Of a DNA stretch of 64,000 nt, positions 23,585-36,239 are shown in pieces. The stretch is taken from positions 1,488,001 to 1,552,000 of the forward strand of contig NC_079148.1 of the NCBI RefSeq assembly GCF_945859685.1. The letters are read 5' to 3'. Within the stretch, counting starts at the first letter, position 1. Each line of letters opens with the position of its first letter. Source of the stretch: Eupeodes corollae. Taxonomy: Eukaryota; Arthropoda; Insecta; Diptera; Syrphidae. The notes below the pieces were generated by a model that saw nothing but the letters and a program-made list of their open reading frames with translations, was not told the origin of the DNA and did no database searches. Made by a program: the position numbers and the translations under genes.

Positions 23585-23790
23585 GATATTTAGTGGGACG
23601 AGGAAAACATTGCAACAAAGAAACAAGAATTTTGATTTAAAACCTAAAAAAGCAAGGCAATATCCACAAGGAAGTGGAAAAACTAGTCGGTCCAATGGTA
23701 CGTAATGCGATCACTCGTGCTAAAAATCGACCAACAATGTCTGCTGTAGAAATCAACGACGCACAGTGTCGTGGATAACAAAACTATCTG
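23585..23790 (+). mobile_element. Possible Tc1-like transposase N-terminal scrap
   Basis: In one frame the sequence reads a 'GRGK' start near 23597, then after stops 'KEVEKLVGPMVRNAITRAKN' (about 23670-23730) and 'RPTMSAVEI'. This layout resembles the 'GRSxxMVRNAI' part of Tc1-type N-terminal helix-turn-helix domains. It is short and broken, and no ends were found. It could instead be part of the RAG1-like relic that follows in the opposite orientation. Confidence 0.3.
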
Positions 23791-24088
23791 GACAAAATTA
23801 ATAACTCGCGTTAGTTTAAATTTTTTCTTATGTTTTTCATACAAAATGATTTCAATTATATTAATGATTCTAAACAACTTTAAACGAGTTTTTCTCAAAA
23901 CTGTGTTTTTCAAACTTTCCTCCATCGTATCACAAAAACGGCTTGACCGAATGACTTGAAATTTGATGGGTTGGATTCAACACATGTAAACGCTTGGAAT
24001 GAACTATCAACAAGTAAAAATTCTAAAAAACGCAAAATTCGCGACATTTTTCAAATGTCTCCCAAAACTCCAATTTTTGGTATATCTT

Positions 24089-25440
24089 TCAATCGATGAT
24101 GTCTGGTCCATTGAGTATTCCTTCCTCTTCTTCTTCAAACTCTTTCAAAGCAGATTATTCAGCTCTTGAATCAATTCTGGCTTGTTTAACGGCATCACTT
24201 ACGCGCCGCTCAGAACGTGAGATTCGCTTTTCATCACGTTTCTCAACATAAGTATGGGCTTCGTGGCCTATAGGGCATCCCATAACCGACATAACTTTCA
24301 AACTACCTTCAAAACCTAGATTTCCCGAATAACTTTACCAGTAACTTTACCTGGTCCTTTTCCACCGATTTCTTTATTTATTTTATCTTTTTTAACAGTC
24401 CGAAGTCGTATCTTTAAAACGACTTCGAATTTTGAATAATCCTTCTACTACCGTATTAAAATAGCAATTTATGAAAAAAAAAAAACGATTTTTTGAACGC
24501 ATCACTTTTGATGACTCACTTGGTATCGCTCCACATATGAAGCACGTTTGAGAAGACGAAGTCATGGATGAAAGTGCAGTACATATTTTACCGTCTATCA
24601 TTGTAAGCATAAACGTAGAGTCGACAAGAAAATTTTGTTCGCCGTTTCGGATAAGAACTGGAGACAAATCTCTTTTTTCTTGCTGGATTAAATTAACCTT
24701 TTGAAAAATTAAATAAATTGACTCTTTATCAAAAACAAATTTGATTGGACGGCAATATCTTGAAAATGAAGGAGCTGGATTTTGCCAAACAATTATTTTT
24801 CCTTCTGAAGAACTAAAATTCATTTGAATAGGTGAAATACTAAATAAACTTTCATCCGTATGGCCCTCCTCCAAAATATATTTCTGTTTATACTGCTTTT
24901 GCTGAGTCCCATCGCATCCCCACTTTATCAAAATATTAATAATATTTTCGCCAATTTTCAAGTCCTCTATGATTACAGTGATCTTTTTGCATATACCTCA
25001 GAGATTGTTAACTAAGCTGGATAAAAGTTTTTTAGGCTTTTTGAATGTCTGTATATGAGGGAAAACGATCTTTGCATTGTGCGTTGACTTTTTGCCGAAT
25101 AACATCATATTGATGTTTCGACAAATTAGCACCAACCAATAAAGATAATGCTTCATCAGCAGAAAAGCCCACTGAAGGTACATACTCAGAACTACATATA
25201 TCTTTTACAAAGTTTTTTTCAATTCCGTACGCTAACTAGACGAGGCTTCCGACAAATCTTTCAAAAGCTTGTCTGAATCTCGCTTTCCAATTTTTCGAAG
25301 CACTAACTCACTAGCCTTCACAATTTCTTGAGGGTCAGTTGACTTTAAATATTCTTTTTTCAGAACAGTCATTAAAGATTTTTGGTTTTCTTCCAGCTTT
25401 ATCGAGATTTTGAGGTTATAAACAACCCTTCAACAGCTCA
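24089..25440 (-). mobile_element. Transib/RAG1-like transposase relic
   Basis: The minus strand reads, in order: 'ASELVLRKIGKRDSDKLLKD' (about 25260-25320), 'SADEALSLLVGANLSKHQYD' (about 25105-25165), 'PSYTDIQKA', and then a 189-codon open frame (24392-24961). That frame contains 'IKWGCDGTQQKQYKQKY', 'IVWQNPAPSFSRYCRPIKF', 'LTMIDGKICTALSSMTSSSQ' and 'CFICGAIPSES'. These match the KWGxDGS...YKQ block (first catalytic Asp), the CRP(I/L) block and the CxxCGA zinc-site block shared by Transib transposases and RAG1-like proteins. A charged block ('RDEKRISRSERRVSDAVKQA') and a 'GPDIID' stop at 24089 may be its C-terminus. Several stops and a frameshift near 24960-25010 interrupt it. The glutamate of the DDE triad was not located. 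Confidence 0.65.
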
Positions 25441-27013
25441 AAAAAATGTAAAAATGGACTTATATCATAATAAAATGTCAGACACTCATATGTCATAAAA
25501 TCTCCTTTCTAAAAACTTAATTTATTTTGTTGTATATGTTGCTTAATAGGTTTACGTAAAAAATAACTTGCACTTTACATCTCGAAATGTCGGTATTTTT
25601 TGGATAATAATAAATTAGTTAAACTTCGTTCTTCAGCCCATAAACAGAAAATACACTTTCTACCGGTTCTAGATTTATTTTTTAAATTAGTTATAATTAC
25701 AATCCTTAGAATCATGTTATGTTAAAATGGCTTTATGGTGCCTATAGATACTCGCATTTAATGACTGTGATTGCGAATAAAAATATGTATTAAAAAAGTA
25801 AAAAACAACGAACAATACAAAATTAAATTACAACAAAAGACAGAGGATTGGGATTTGGATTTGGGGATCTTCTCTTTAACAACGTATCCCTGTATTATAT
25901 TCCCTTACAACAAGATGGAAAATACGCTTTATTAGTGCTGCTGGTACACAATCCTAAAATTTACTTCTTTTAAAGTGCCTCCCATTTGCAATATATATTT
26001 CTTTCTCTTTATTAAAATCGTGCTCCAACATTTCCTCCCCCTATTTTGAAGGGAAAAGCTTTAACAATATTCATTCACTAGCTAACAGGAGCATTAACAA
26101 CAGCAAAAGATGTGCTTTGCTTTTAAACAATAAAGCAAACAAAATACAAGCGAATGTGTACTCACTGTACTGTACACGCTTTTTTCAAGAATGTTATAAA
26201 AATTCTTGACTTGACAAAAAGAAAAATGGAAAATAAAAAATAAAAAATAAGGAAAAGGCATTCCATTCGAAGGAGGTGAATTCCATTTCCGTTTAATTTG
26301 CGCGTTGTTAGCGCGAAAATATTCAATTGGCAAGGACACTGTTTCCACAGGATGTGCGAGACATCTTTAGCGATTGGGTTGGGTTGGGGGATGCAGGTTT
26401 ACACTGATAAGGAAGGAAATCACTCCGCCGCCATTTGGTGTTGTTGTTGCTGTTGGCTGCTTCCACCACCACATCGTCATGAAAAATCGAAATCAGGTGC
26501 TGTTAAAGAATGAAGTCGAGCTGAAGATTATATATTTTAAAAAATAAAATTCAACGCTGCTGTTCACTTGTTGTTTCCCTTGTATCCTTGAAAGATATGG
26601 CTGCATATGTAGATTGAGATTGTAGACAGATATACCAACATGGGAAAATTAACACATTCCATGGAATTAGCAGAAAATATTTCATCGTTATAAGTTTAAT
26701 GTTGGTTTTATTTATACTTTTTTTCTTTAGAAGAGTGGAATAATCTCAGGATACAGTAAAGGTTGGGAAAACAGTTTCATGTGATTGTTTTTTTTTACTC
26801 CAAGTACTTCTTTTAGAATTTTGATATCCGCAGAGAATTTTTCCCTCTAGTAAATGATTTTCGTTCGTAGTAAATTTATTTTTAGGACGATTCAGGATAC
26901 CGGCAAATATTTCCAGAAAATAAATATTCCGAGGAATTCCCGATAGGGGCCAATATTATTATATGCAGAACTGTCAGATCGGTTTTTGTAAAGTTTGTAA
27001 AAATCAAATGGAA
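25440..27013. other. Gene-free stretch
   Basis: No supported gene. The 26290-26520 part is less AT-rich, with TTGTTGTTGCTGTTGGCTGC and GGTTGGGTTGGGGG, but shows no conserved protein. Confidence 0.35.
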
Positions 27014-27275
27014 CCATCCGTGGGCTGTATCGTGATGGTTAGGCGTAGGACTGTCATGCTAAAGGTCTTAGGTTCAATCACTGCTTGTACCACCTAAAGA
27101 TTATATCATGGGTACTGCGAGGAATTGACAAATTTTCCAAGAGGAATTTTTGCCATGAAAAGTGGTTTCTAAAAGTAAGCCATTTAGGTTTGGCATAAAA
27201 CTGTAGGTCCCCTACATCCCTGATAACATTACCGACACACACGAATAGTTGAGAGCTGTGAGTCACTAGGCCATA
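27014..27275 (+). mobile_element. tRNA-Asp-derived SINE, copy 2
   Basis: Sense copy. The A-box region 'GTGATGGTTAGGCGTAGG', anticodon loop 'CTGTCAT' and B-box 'GGTTCAATCAC' are followed by the body 'GAGGAATTGACAAATTTTCC', 'TAGGTCCCCTACATCCCTG' and 'GAGTCACTAGGCC'. The head has a small insertion (GCTGTA) and the 3' end is truncated before the usual TTGCGCCACC tail. Confidence 0.85.
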
Positions 27276-30200
27276 AGTAGTAATCAAAAACACTATAATA
27301 TGAAGGTATAAAGCCTTCTTATGTATCACCCTCCAAAAACCCATTTGTTTATGTTGTTGTATTTGTAATGTAGTCGAATTCAACGATAAAAATTGACGTG
27401 TTTTCACGCATACATAGAATCAACTATACTGAGTTTTTAGGGGAAATTTCATAATATACAAAATTAGAGGAGAAATCACACCCATACTTAAATGAGTTTA
27501 TGGATTTCCGGTTTAGCTTGCACTCAAACCAATATGGCTACCCTACCGACGATTTATATCTTTACCAGAGTTGTTTTGATAGCAATGTTAAGAAATTACT
27601 TTTGAATAAAACGGAGATCGAGCTCAACTCAATAGTCCTGGTCCACTAATTAAATCCTTATCTGATTGAAAACAAATAATATTTATGTTTCAAACAGAAG
27701 TTTGCCAAAATGCATTTTGATTTAGGTTCATTTCTTAAAAACTGCAATACTTTTTTCCAAGTTTTTCTTCTAAAATGTTAAAAAAGTTTGACAATGCTTC
27801 AGAGGATGTTAACTATTCAAAACCCTACATTTCCGACTAGACATTGGTACCAGCTTTCAGCACAAAACGAGGCTTGCACTTAGTTAAACGATTTTAGGCA
27901 TAGGAAATGATTGGTTTGCCATGGGGAAATCGGAGAAGCAATCCAGCAAATATTCGAACACAACTTTATTTATTGGTTAATTTTTGCTAAATTTGAAACA
28001 AGAAGAATTAAAAACAAAAATAATGTGGCACAGTGCAGTGATACATTTTATTTACAATTAACCTCTAATTCACGTCTTATTTTCATCTGATTTCCTTTTT
28101 GTATTTCTTTTTCTTCTTTCGGCAGTAATACAAGCCCTCCATTTGCAGACTTAAAAATATAAAATCTTAAAATTTGATCCGTTCGGACTTTCTTTACTAA
28201 AATTCGTAAAAAGAGGTATTATAAAGAGTGGGGTAAAATTCTCTCACAAAAAGACAAAAATACAAAAAAGAAAGCGAACGGGAACGGGAAAACAACAATT
28301 TTTTACCACAATTTTACTGTCAAAAAAAATATAAATTTTGAAACATCATCATTTCAATTCGCTTGTAAGATTTTTTTTCTGTAAATGGATAAATTAAGAC
28401 AATATGAACTTCAATTTGCGCTTGAATGCTGTGTTGAAAGAATTAACGACATCGATGATATTCTGTTGGACTTACTGTTGGACTTAAACTTACCTGAATA
28501 TATTGGCACAAAGTCATCCGATACTTTTATTTAAATATTTTAAAGAAATCATTTTAAAATTTCACCATAGCTACAATGAATTGTGATCATTTTATTCTGA
28601 AATTGTTCAATCGAATTGATTTGAATCAGCTTACACGGACCGAAAACTTGTTGATATTCGATTTGACTATCAAAATTTTGATAGCTAATGATTCCACCCC
28701 TGATTTTTATGAAAAAACTTGATTTAATTGAAACTTGAAAATTACAATTTTGAATTTTATAAGTGACAGTAAAAGCGAGCAATTTATTTAATTTATTTGA
28801 AGTTCTACCAAATTTTACACTTTTCACAAATCAGCCAAGGAAATTCTTGGATTAAAATTTGTAGGTTGGGGAAATATTTTACTCGTGTATATAAATATTT
28901 GTTCGTGAGCGCTCTCTTTTACGAAAAACTACGACATTTTTCAGTACGCGAACAGGATTTGGTTACAAACGGAACTAATGTTTTTTTAAATTTTCTATAA
29001 TTATTGAAATGTCAGTGTCAAAATAGTGTTCCCAGATGGAGGGATTTTATTTTTAGTTTTCTTTTTGAATTAAATATTGAGAATTGCGAAATTAATTACC
29101 TCGCTCAGAAGTGGAAATCTTATTTGCAACATGAAAAAATTGATTGATGTGATATAACTCCAACTGCTTTAATTTTACTTGAAGTGAAATCGATCGAATG
29201 ATAGAAACCTGAAAACAATTATACTCGATTTTTAATTCATGAGTAATTCTATTAATTATAACCTGGCAAAGCAATTGAACATGAATCAAGTGACAGCTGT
29301 CAAGAAGACCTAAAAGAGTTTTGCCATATTGAAAACCACAAGTCAAAAATCAATATAATTCACCGAATATTGTTTTGTTATTTTGTCTTATTGTAAAGGG
29401 AATTTCGACTTATATCTTACTTTTTTAATTATGATCCTTTGACAACGATACACACGTGTCGAAATTGATCTCCGAAAATATTTAATGTTGTTTTTCAATG
29501 TTGGTATTTTTTTCCATGGGAAACATTTATTCCGAAGGGAGGTTCACTTTAACTAGAAATATTTGTTGAGTATAAAAATCTCCGATGAAAATACGATTCC
29601 ACGGTAAATTCCAGATAGGGTTCATTATGGACAAAGCCAAGCCACCCTTCGCTAAAAAATTCTTCAGTTATTGACATTATATTGATTATTTCAAGGCTTC
29701 AGTATTTGTATGAGTTCAGGCTATTTTGTTTCATGTTACTTACATTTTTCTAGCGGAATTGATTTTTATCTTTTTTTTAGAACAACTTTTAAATTTTGTA
29801 ACATTTTTTAGTATATTTTAAATTAATAACTTTATATTACAAAGTGTATGTCTTTTAACAACCTCAAATGTACCAACTCATAAAAATATTCAACAAGAGG
29901 TTAAATCTGAAGAATATGAAATTGTACCTATAGAAGTTTGTGTGAAAGTCCATATCCTTTGAATAGGATTCGTCCAATGATGGGGTATAAAGGAGAGACA
30001 AAAAGTTATAATGCGGGTGAATGTTGGGTATGGAGTGAAGTGAAATTGAGGGTAAGGGTTAGGGAAAGATGGTTCTTATGTCGCGTTGACTATCCTTTAA
30101 TCAAATTTCAAATTAACGTAGAACTAGGGTTCTATTTCTGAATGATGAGTGGTATTAACGTTTTTCAAATAACCGACTTAGGGTTCCAACACTACGACGA

Positions 30201-31337
30201 CGATGGTAAATTACTTAATCAAAAGGCATCTTACTTCTCACCCGGCTCAAGTGATCAAAGGAATTTCACAAAACAATTGAGAAAATTCTATGTTATATAC
30301 GAATATCTATGCATGTATGTATGTATGTTCCTGCTTTGGCTCTTGAAAACTTTTGCCAGTTGGCTGGTAGCCTTTTATTAAGTTGCCAAGCTGCCCACTT
30401 AACTCTTTAATTGGCAGTCAATTTGTATCATCCCATTCCCTTAATTTCAAATGCCATCGTTGCCGTTGAAGCTGCCGCCGCCGCCACTACTGCCACCGCT
30501 ACGTCGCCACACACAGCACTTTCAAGAAGTAGGAAGAGGATTTTTGTTCCTTTGAAAACGACGAATAACAACAAGACCATAAACCTTTCCATAGAAATGA
30601 TAAGAATGCAGGTAGGAAGCTTTTTTGATTGATGTGGTAAAGCGCTGAGCACATCAGATCAGAGGGAAGCAGCAACGGGGACTTGGAACGGAATGAGAGG
30701 ACCGAAAATTATATTATGGAATTTAATTTGGTTTGTTTTTAAGGATTATATCTTACCTATTCGTCTACCTATACCTGAACCTTCCTTTGCCTAAATACCA
30801 AACCACGTTATAGGTATAGAAAAGTTGTACTGAAAATTAATAATCTTTTTTGTAACATTTATTTGTCGGACGAAAGTTGTGTTGCTGTTTTATTATTATT
30901 AATGATGTTTTCCGTTGAAAAATGGAGGAGCGTTTGGCTGCTTACAAATATTAATGTCTACAGTTCTCCAGACTGATTATAAAATTACAACACTAATGTT
31001 CAAAATCTTTTATACCTACCTAATTGTATCACTAGATCCTTTAAATTATTTAAATTATACGAAATCTTCTTAGACCAATTTGGAAAAGGCAAAACTTAAG
31101 CATCAAGCACTAATGTGACATTTTATGCTCGCCGAAGAAAAGTAGATATTTGAGTTTAGGATCAGGAAATGGGTCCTTATGGACATATCGCAAAAAAAGG
31201 AGAATCACGCCTGTCAAGGAATTTTATATTTTTAATGACTTTTAAGCACCTACCTACTTCTGAGGGCTACATTACAAAAATCCAAGACTGGGTCGCACGA
31301 ACTTTCTCCTGTATCTGAAGAGACTGCTAAGCACATA
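27276..31337. other. Gene-free stretch with small frames and a palindrome
   Basis: No supported gene. Items seen: a 49-codon acidic, Leu-rich frame (28385-28534), an 18-bp perfect palindrome at 28667-28684, and two minus-strand frames (28549-28827 and 29092-29346) that share a 'CFQVSI'-like stretch and may be diverged copies of one repeat. A GCC-rich patch lies at 30450-30510. Confidence 0.35.
28385..28534 (+). CDS. Unidentified 49-aa acidic leucine-rich open frame
   Basis: The ATG at 28385 opens a short frame ending at TAA 28532-28534. It begins MDKLRQYELQFALECC and contains an acidic Leu-rich run, DIDDILLDLLLDLNL, that would form an amphipathic helix. It resembles the N-terminal stubs of some cut-and-paste transposases in style only. 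No splice partner, downstream domain or polyadenylation signal links it to a gene. It is probably chance or a transposon remnant. Confidence 0.15.
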   Translation: MDKLRQYELQFALECCVERINDIDDILLDLLLDLNLPEYIGTKSSDTFI

Positions 31338-32155
31338 CACTGCGCTTCAACTGAATACGCACAACCGTTTTTAAAAAGATTTTGCAATTTTAATTTTTTT
31401 CAAAATATTGCTAGTTTTTGTGCCATTTATTGTTGATGCAAAGTACAAGTTTGTTTTTGAGTCAACTGAATAGGTACAACGACAATTTTATCGTTGTTGA
31501 TAAGCGTTTTCGAAAAATGCCTAAGCAGTGTTTTAAATATCGATTTGCTTAGACATTAATACGTAACCGTGTAGAAGATGATAAAATTGGCCAGCATTTT
31601 AATGACTTTTCTTCTTACTTAAAAGATAAAGCTTCGTACGGAAATAACATGAAGAAAGGCACAAAAAACCGCAGCTATAGCAGCTTGAAGACGAGCAATT
31701 TTAAGAAGTGCTTTTCTGATTCTGTAGCAAAAATAAACCAACAAATTGGCAAAACCCCAAGTCGCTAAACTGTTTTAAGAGTTATTAATTCAAGCCATCT
31801 AAAATGAATTAAACTTTAGTAAAAACTACTTGACAAACAAAGAAAAGCGATTACAGAACTGAAATAAGTTGGAAAAAGCATGGTGTTGGTATAATGTGTT
31901 TTTTAGACGAAAGACTATTTAATTTCGATGGCCCTGGATTGGTACAACTTTAATTTTTAGGATTTAAGAAAATAAAAAGGTTTTTAAAGCTTTCTCATAG
32001 TTGTAAAGGATGTGTTGTGATATGAAGAGCTGTTAGTTATGAGTGTTGTTTAGTATATGGAACAGTTGTCAGCTTCAAAAGTGGCAACTGTAAAAAGACG
32101 TTATATTCAAAATGAAACCTCGTATTCAAAAACCCAATATTCTTTTTCCTTACAG
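31338..32155 (+). mobile_element. Tc1-like transposon relic, 3'-truncated
   Basis: The left end starts after TA with CACTGCGCTTCAACTGAATA. A second direct copy of its core, TCAACTGAATAGGTACAAC, lies about 115 bp inside (31462). The decayed transposase begins near 31518 ('MPKQCFKYRFA') and continues through 'INSSHLK', 'LDKQRKAI' and 'FLDERLFNFDGPG', which is the first catalytic Asp block (FSDEKRFNLDGPDG type). It then runs to 'KPRIQKPNILF' near 32150. The second Asp, the Glu and the right end are missing. The layout of ends parallels the element at 21541. Confidence 0.7.
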
Positions 32156-35100
32156 TGAGCTATTTATTTAAAATCTAAGTTTGTTTTTGAAGTATTTTTT
32201 AAAACGAATACATTTAGTTTAGTTTAGTTTAGCCTATATTTGTTTCTTTCTGCTGGCAATCAAATTATACTCATTTTTAATGTTTTTGATGGCTATTTCG
32301 AATCCAATTTCTAAATCAATTTATCACGTGTTTAAATCGATATCTTTTCCAATAAAATTCGTGATGATTTTCTAAATCTACAATCCCTTACTTCAATATT
32401 CCATTTTAAAATGTTCGGTATCTTATTAATTGTTTTAAAAAAAAGTCCTCATTAGTTGTAGGCCTTTACACATACATAAACCTTTAAAGAATATTGAAGC
32501 ATTTATGATAACTCAGTTTTAAACAGAGAAAAAACGCAATCCGATATAAAACCATTTTTTATTCTCACTACGAATTCATATAGTCTTGAGGTTATAACAT
32601 CTAGTTTTTGCAATACTTACATTAAAAAGAATAATTCTCAAAACGGGCATTTCAAAATCTTAGCACATTAAGCTAAATTGTGATTCGGAAACAGCACTTA
32701 GATCAACTCTAGAACAAACTATTAAAAAACAAAAGTAATTCCATTCAAAGTGTTTCAAAACTTCAGATATCGTGAAATACATTTTCATAAGTTATCTAAT
32801 AACTAAAGAGAAATTATGAAAACCAAGTAAGATACTAAAATGATTTAAACCGCAATAAACCTTATTTTGTTTATCAGAGTAAGTTTCGCCTCACTAAAAG
32901 TCGTTAAAGAAATGGAAAACAACCGGGACACATCTGTCTGTAAAACAGAGTTAAGTGTAGGATTCCACATTCTTGAAGTGCAGCTGAAAACTTTAACAAC
33001 AATATAACATACGTAGTATTTCCTATAAATAATTGTATTTATTTGAGTTTCTGATAATAGACAAATACCATTCGTTTCAGAATGTCCCACATTTCTGAAT
33101 ATTATTTCAACACCCTAAAATTTGTATGAAGACAAATTAATATATGAGTTAAATGAAGTCAAAGTTAACAGTAACAAATAATATACATTCTTTATAATGT
33201 ATGTAAATAATTGGGTATAATTTATAAATTATCAAACGTTTACGAATTAATTTTATTAAATGCATTGAATTTAAAAAGTGTATCAGTCCAGGCTATGTTC
33301 ATAAAGTATACCAAGAATTTAACTTCAAACATATGTAACTACATTCAAAATGATATAAAGTCTAAAGAATTTCGAATTCATTAACCTGAAATCATTGAAT
33401 TGAAATTATGGAAATTCATCAGTACATAACTTAAATTCTGATTTCTGATGAAGTTGTTTATAATTCATTGGTTTTGATACTTATAATTGAATATTGTATT
33501 TATATATTAACCATTCAAAATGTTTCATTTATAATATTCTTGTTAAGATGAAAATTTAAAGCCAAACAGAAAAGTAGATTCTTATTTATTTAAAACCAAT
33601 ATGACCTAACTCAGTTAAGAGTTCTTAGAAAGTTGTCTGTTGACGAAAAACAGGTGTAGTTGTAGATAATTGCATATGTCTTATTGATTCTCACGTGTAC
33701 TGGAGCATAGGTCACCTCAACTTTTAATTAAATTTGAATAAGCCTCTTGGGTATACATGTGATAATTTTTGCCACTCATTTTATAATTTTTAATTTATAA
33801 TTTTAACTGATAAGGAATAAAGTAATAGGTATGTTTTTAGAAAAATATCTTTAAATAATTCAAAGAAAGGAAGATGTTGATAGAAACTCCGACAAAAATA
33901 GTTATTGAATTACTGCTAAGTAAACGGGAAATGGAAATATCAATAGATATGCTAATGGATGAGTAAAATTATCGTGAAGTTGTTCCTTTTTATGGTTAGT
34001 TTAGTTATCAGGCAAGCTGACGATTGTCAGATCATAAACTATTGTCAGATCTGTCAGTAAAACACTATTCCCAAATGTCTAACAATCATGTGAAATTACA
34101 GATAATTTGGCAGAAACGTCATTTTTAGCCATTGTCAGGTACATTCAGAGCAGAGAACTGAGCTGCCAAAAAAGATATGTGTTTCTTTTTCAGCTCAGAC
34201 ACATCAGAGTGCTCACTTTGTATTTCTCTTTTTTTTATCAGAGCTATGGCGGAGCGCCCTCTATGAGATCTAAATAATATTATATAACTAAAGGAGACAA
34301 AAGTTGAGCCCAGCTAACTTCAGGTTTGTATTGTGTGGTATAAAAGAGACAGACAGCTAATTCTAAGATTTTTGACAGACCAGTTCTCTAACGTGTTTTT
34401 AATTAAATTTGAGAGCTATTATCAAACTCTGCTCAAAAGATACTTTAGAATTTCAGGCTCTGCTCTTAACTTAAAAAGGAAATGCCTAAAGTAAATCTTA
34501 CGCGTTCACGCAATCAATCGTGTGAACAAACATATTCTTAATTATTTTGTACTTGTAAGTTGATGATTGTCAGCTGGTTGACAGCTATTTGGCGTTTTTC
34601 ATTTTTAGTCCAGAGCTGAGCACTGAGCAGAGTCTGAGCGAACAGAGTATAGTAGAGTAGAGTTCTAAGCAGAGTATGCTTAGAGATCTCTGATTTGATT
34701 ATTAAACAACTTCTGCACTAGAGCGAACAGCCTTTTACGCCATTTTTATTGTTTTGACGATGATTTTTTTTAATTTCCCATCTTTCAAATATCAAATTGT
34801 TTATGTTCAGCATTTTACTCCGTTTACTCTGTTATTTTATTTTAAACTCACAGAACGCGCTTTGAACATGTTGAGAACTAACAAAAAAAAAAACACGAAC
34901 TTAAAAAGAAAACCACAATTATATTTTTGACAGTTCGAACTCTGCTATGAACTGAAAAAGAAAAACACCAATTGTCAAACAAGGTACAAATTCATTATAC
35001 ATACGTTTCATTTGTGTATGGTTGAAAAATGTATGTACTTAGTTTTTTCTAATTTTACGAGGAATATTTTTGTACAAAACTTTAATTAAAATTATTCAAA

Positions 35101-35288
35101 AAATAAATAAATTAAATGACTATGAAATTCAGGTTTAATTTGAATACAAAAATGCTTGCCTGAATTAATATGCAAGTTTTTGCAAGATGGCCAATCAGAT
35201 GCTAAAAACTTGCCTTACTTGTCTTAACTTTTCTAATATTTGTTCTTATAAACACCAATAAAAAACACAATTCTTAAAATGTGAACTT
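32156..35288. other. Gene-free AT-rich stretch
   Basis: No supported gene. The 34020-34980 part is unusual: it is dense in TGTCAG/CTGACA, CAGAGC/GCTCTG and TTTCTTTTTCAG motifs in both orientations. See findings. Confidence 0.4.
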
Positions 35289-35592
35289 GGTGGCGCAACA
35301 GTTTTTAAAGAACAGATGCCTAGTTACTAACAACTGTCAACCATTTCTTTGTGGAAGTTATTGCAGGTGCGCACTTTTTGTAGAAAACCCAAAAATTTAT
35401 AATGAATCTGTACGGAAAATTTTAAAGCCATTTCCTTATGACAGGAGCTTTTGTCGAAGAATTTCTGAAAATATATAGGAGGATAGGAAAAGCCAGTGGC
35501 CGTGAAAAAGACTTCTATGTGGATGTGGCAAAGACTGATGGGACTAGAAGATTGAACTCAGACCTAACCACCACGTCATGATGGACACTACA
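35289..35592 (-). mobile_element. tRNA-Asp-derived SINE, copy 3 (old, strongly diverged)
   Basis: Antisense copy. The tail 'GGTGGCGCAACAG' is at the left; 'GCCTAGTTACTAACAACTGTC', 'TATGACAGGAG' and 'CAGTGGCCGTGAAAAA' lie in between. The head complement is at the right: 'ATTGAACTCAGACC' (B box) and 'TCATGATGGACACTAC' (A-box side). Divergence and indels suggest it is among the oldest copies here. Confidence 0.65.
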
Positions 35593-36239
35593 TAAATAAT
35601 ATGACCATAACTCATGGAAAAACTAATTCAATTATGCAATCATACAATGCCATAACATCGATCATTCTACCCTTCTTTCGTACATGATGTGTGATGGGAA
35701 TCTCGTCATGGAGGGAGCATGATGCAGTCTTTAGGAAAATTACAAAACAATTCCATTTATACGTCAGTGGTTTGATTTTGTTTACATGAATTTTTTTCTT
35801 TTTTGAGAATAAGAACGAACACGCAATGTTGGTTAACTCCCCCAAAGTCTGTGTGCTGACAATTTTTGATGGATTTGGCAAAGTGTTACGAAAATAGATT
35901 TTTATACTTATTTTTCGGGTTGTTAAGATAAAAAACCCTATTTTTTTATCCGTTTCGATCGAAACTTATGATTCAATACATTTTTCTCGGATTAATAATT
36001 TAAATTTGTCTACCTTTCAAATGTCAATCTTCGTTAATATTCTATTTTTAAACATAAAGTTCTTACCGTTTTTGCACCAATTTGGCGTATAGCGAAATAT
36101 AAAATTTCAGGTGAACGTTTTACTGGATGTATAAGCAACTTCAAACTAGTAATACAATCAATTTTTATCGATAGAAAAAGATTTGGGTTTTAAATTTTTA
36201 CGTTTTTCAAAACGAAGTTAAGATTGCATTTAAGATTGT
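35593..36239. other. Gene-free AT-rich stretch
   Basis: No supported gene. The minus frame 35612-35881 shows no recognisable domain. Confidence 0.35.
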
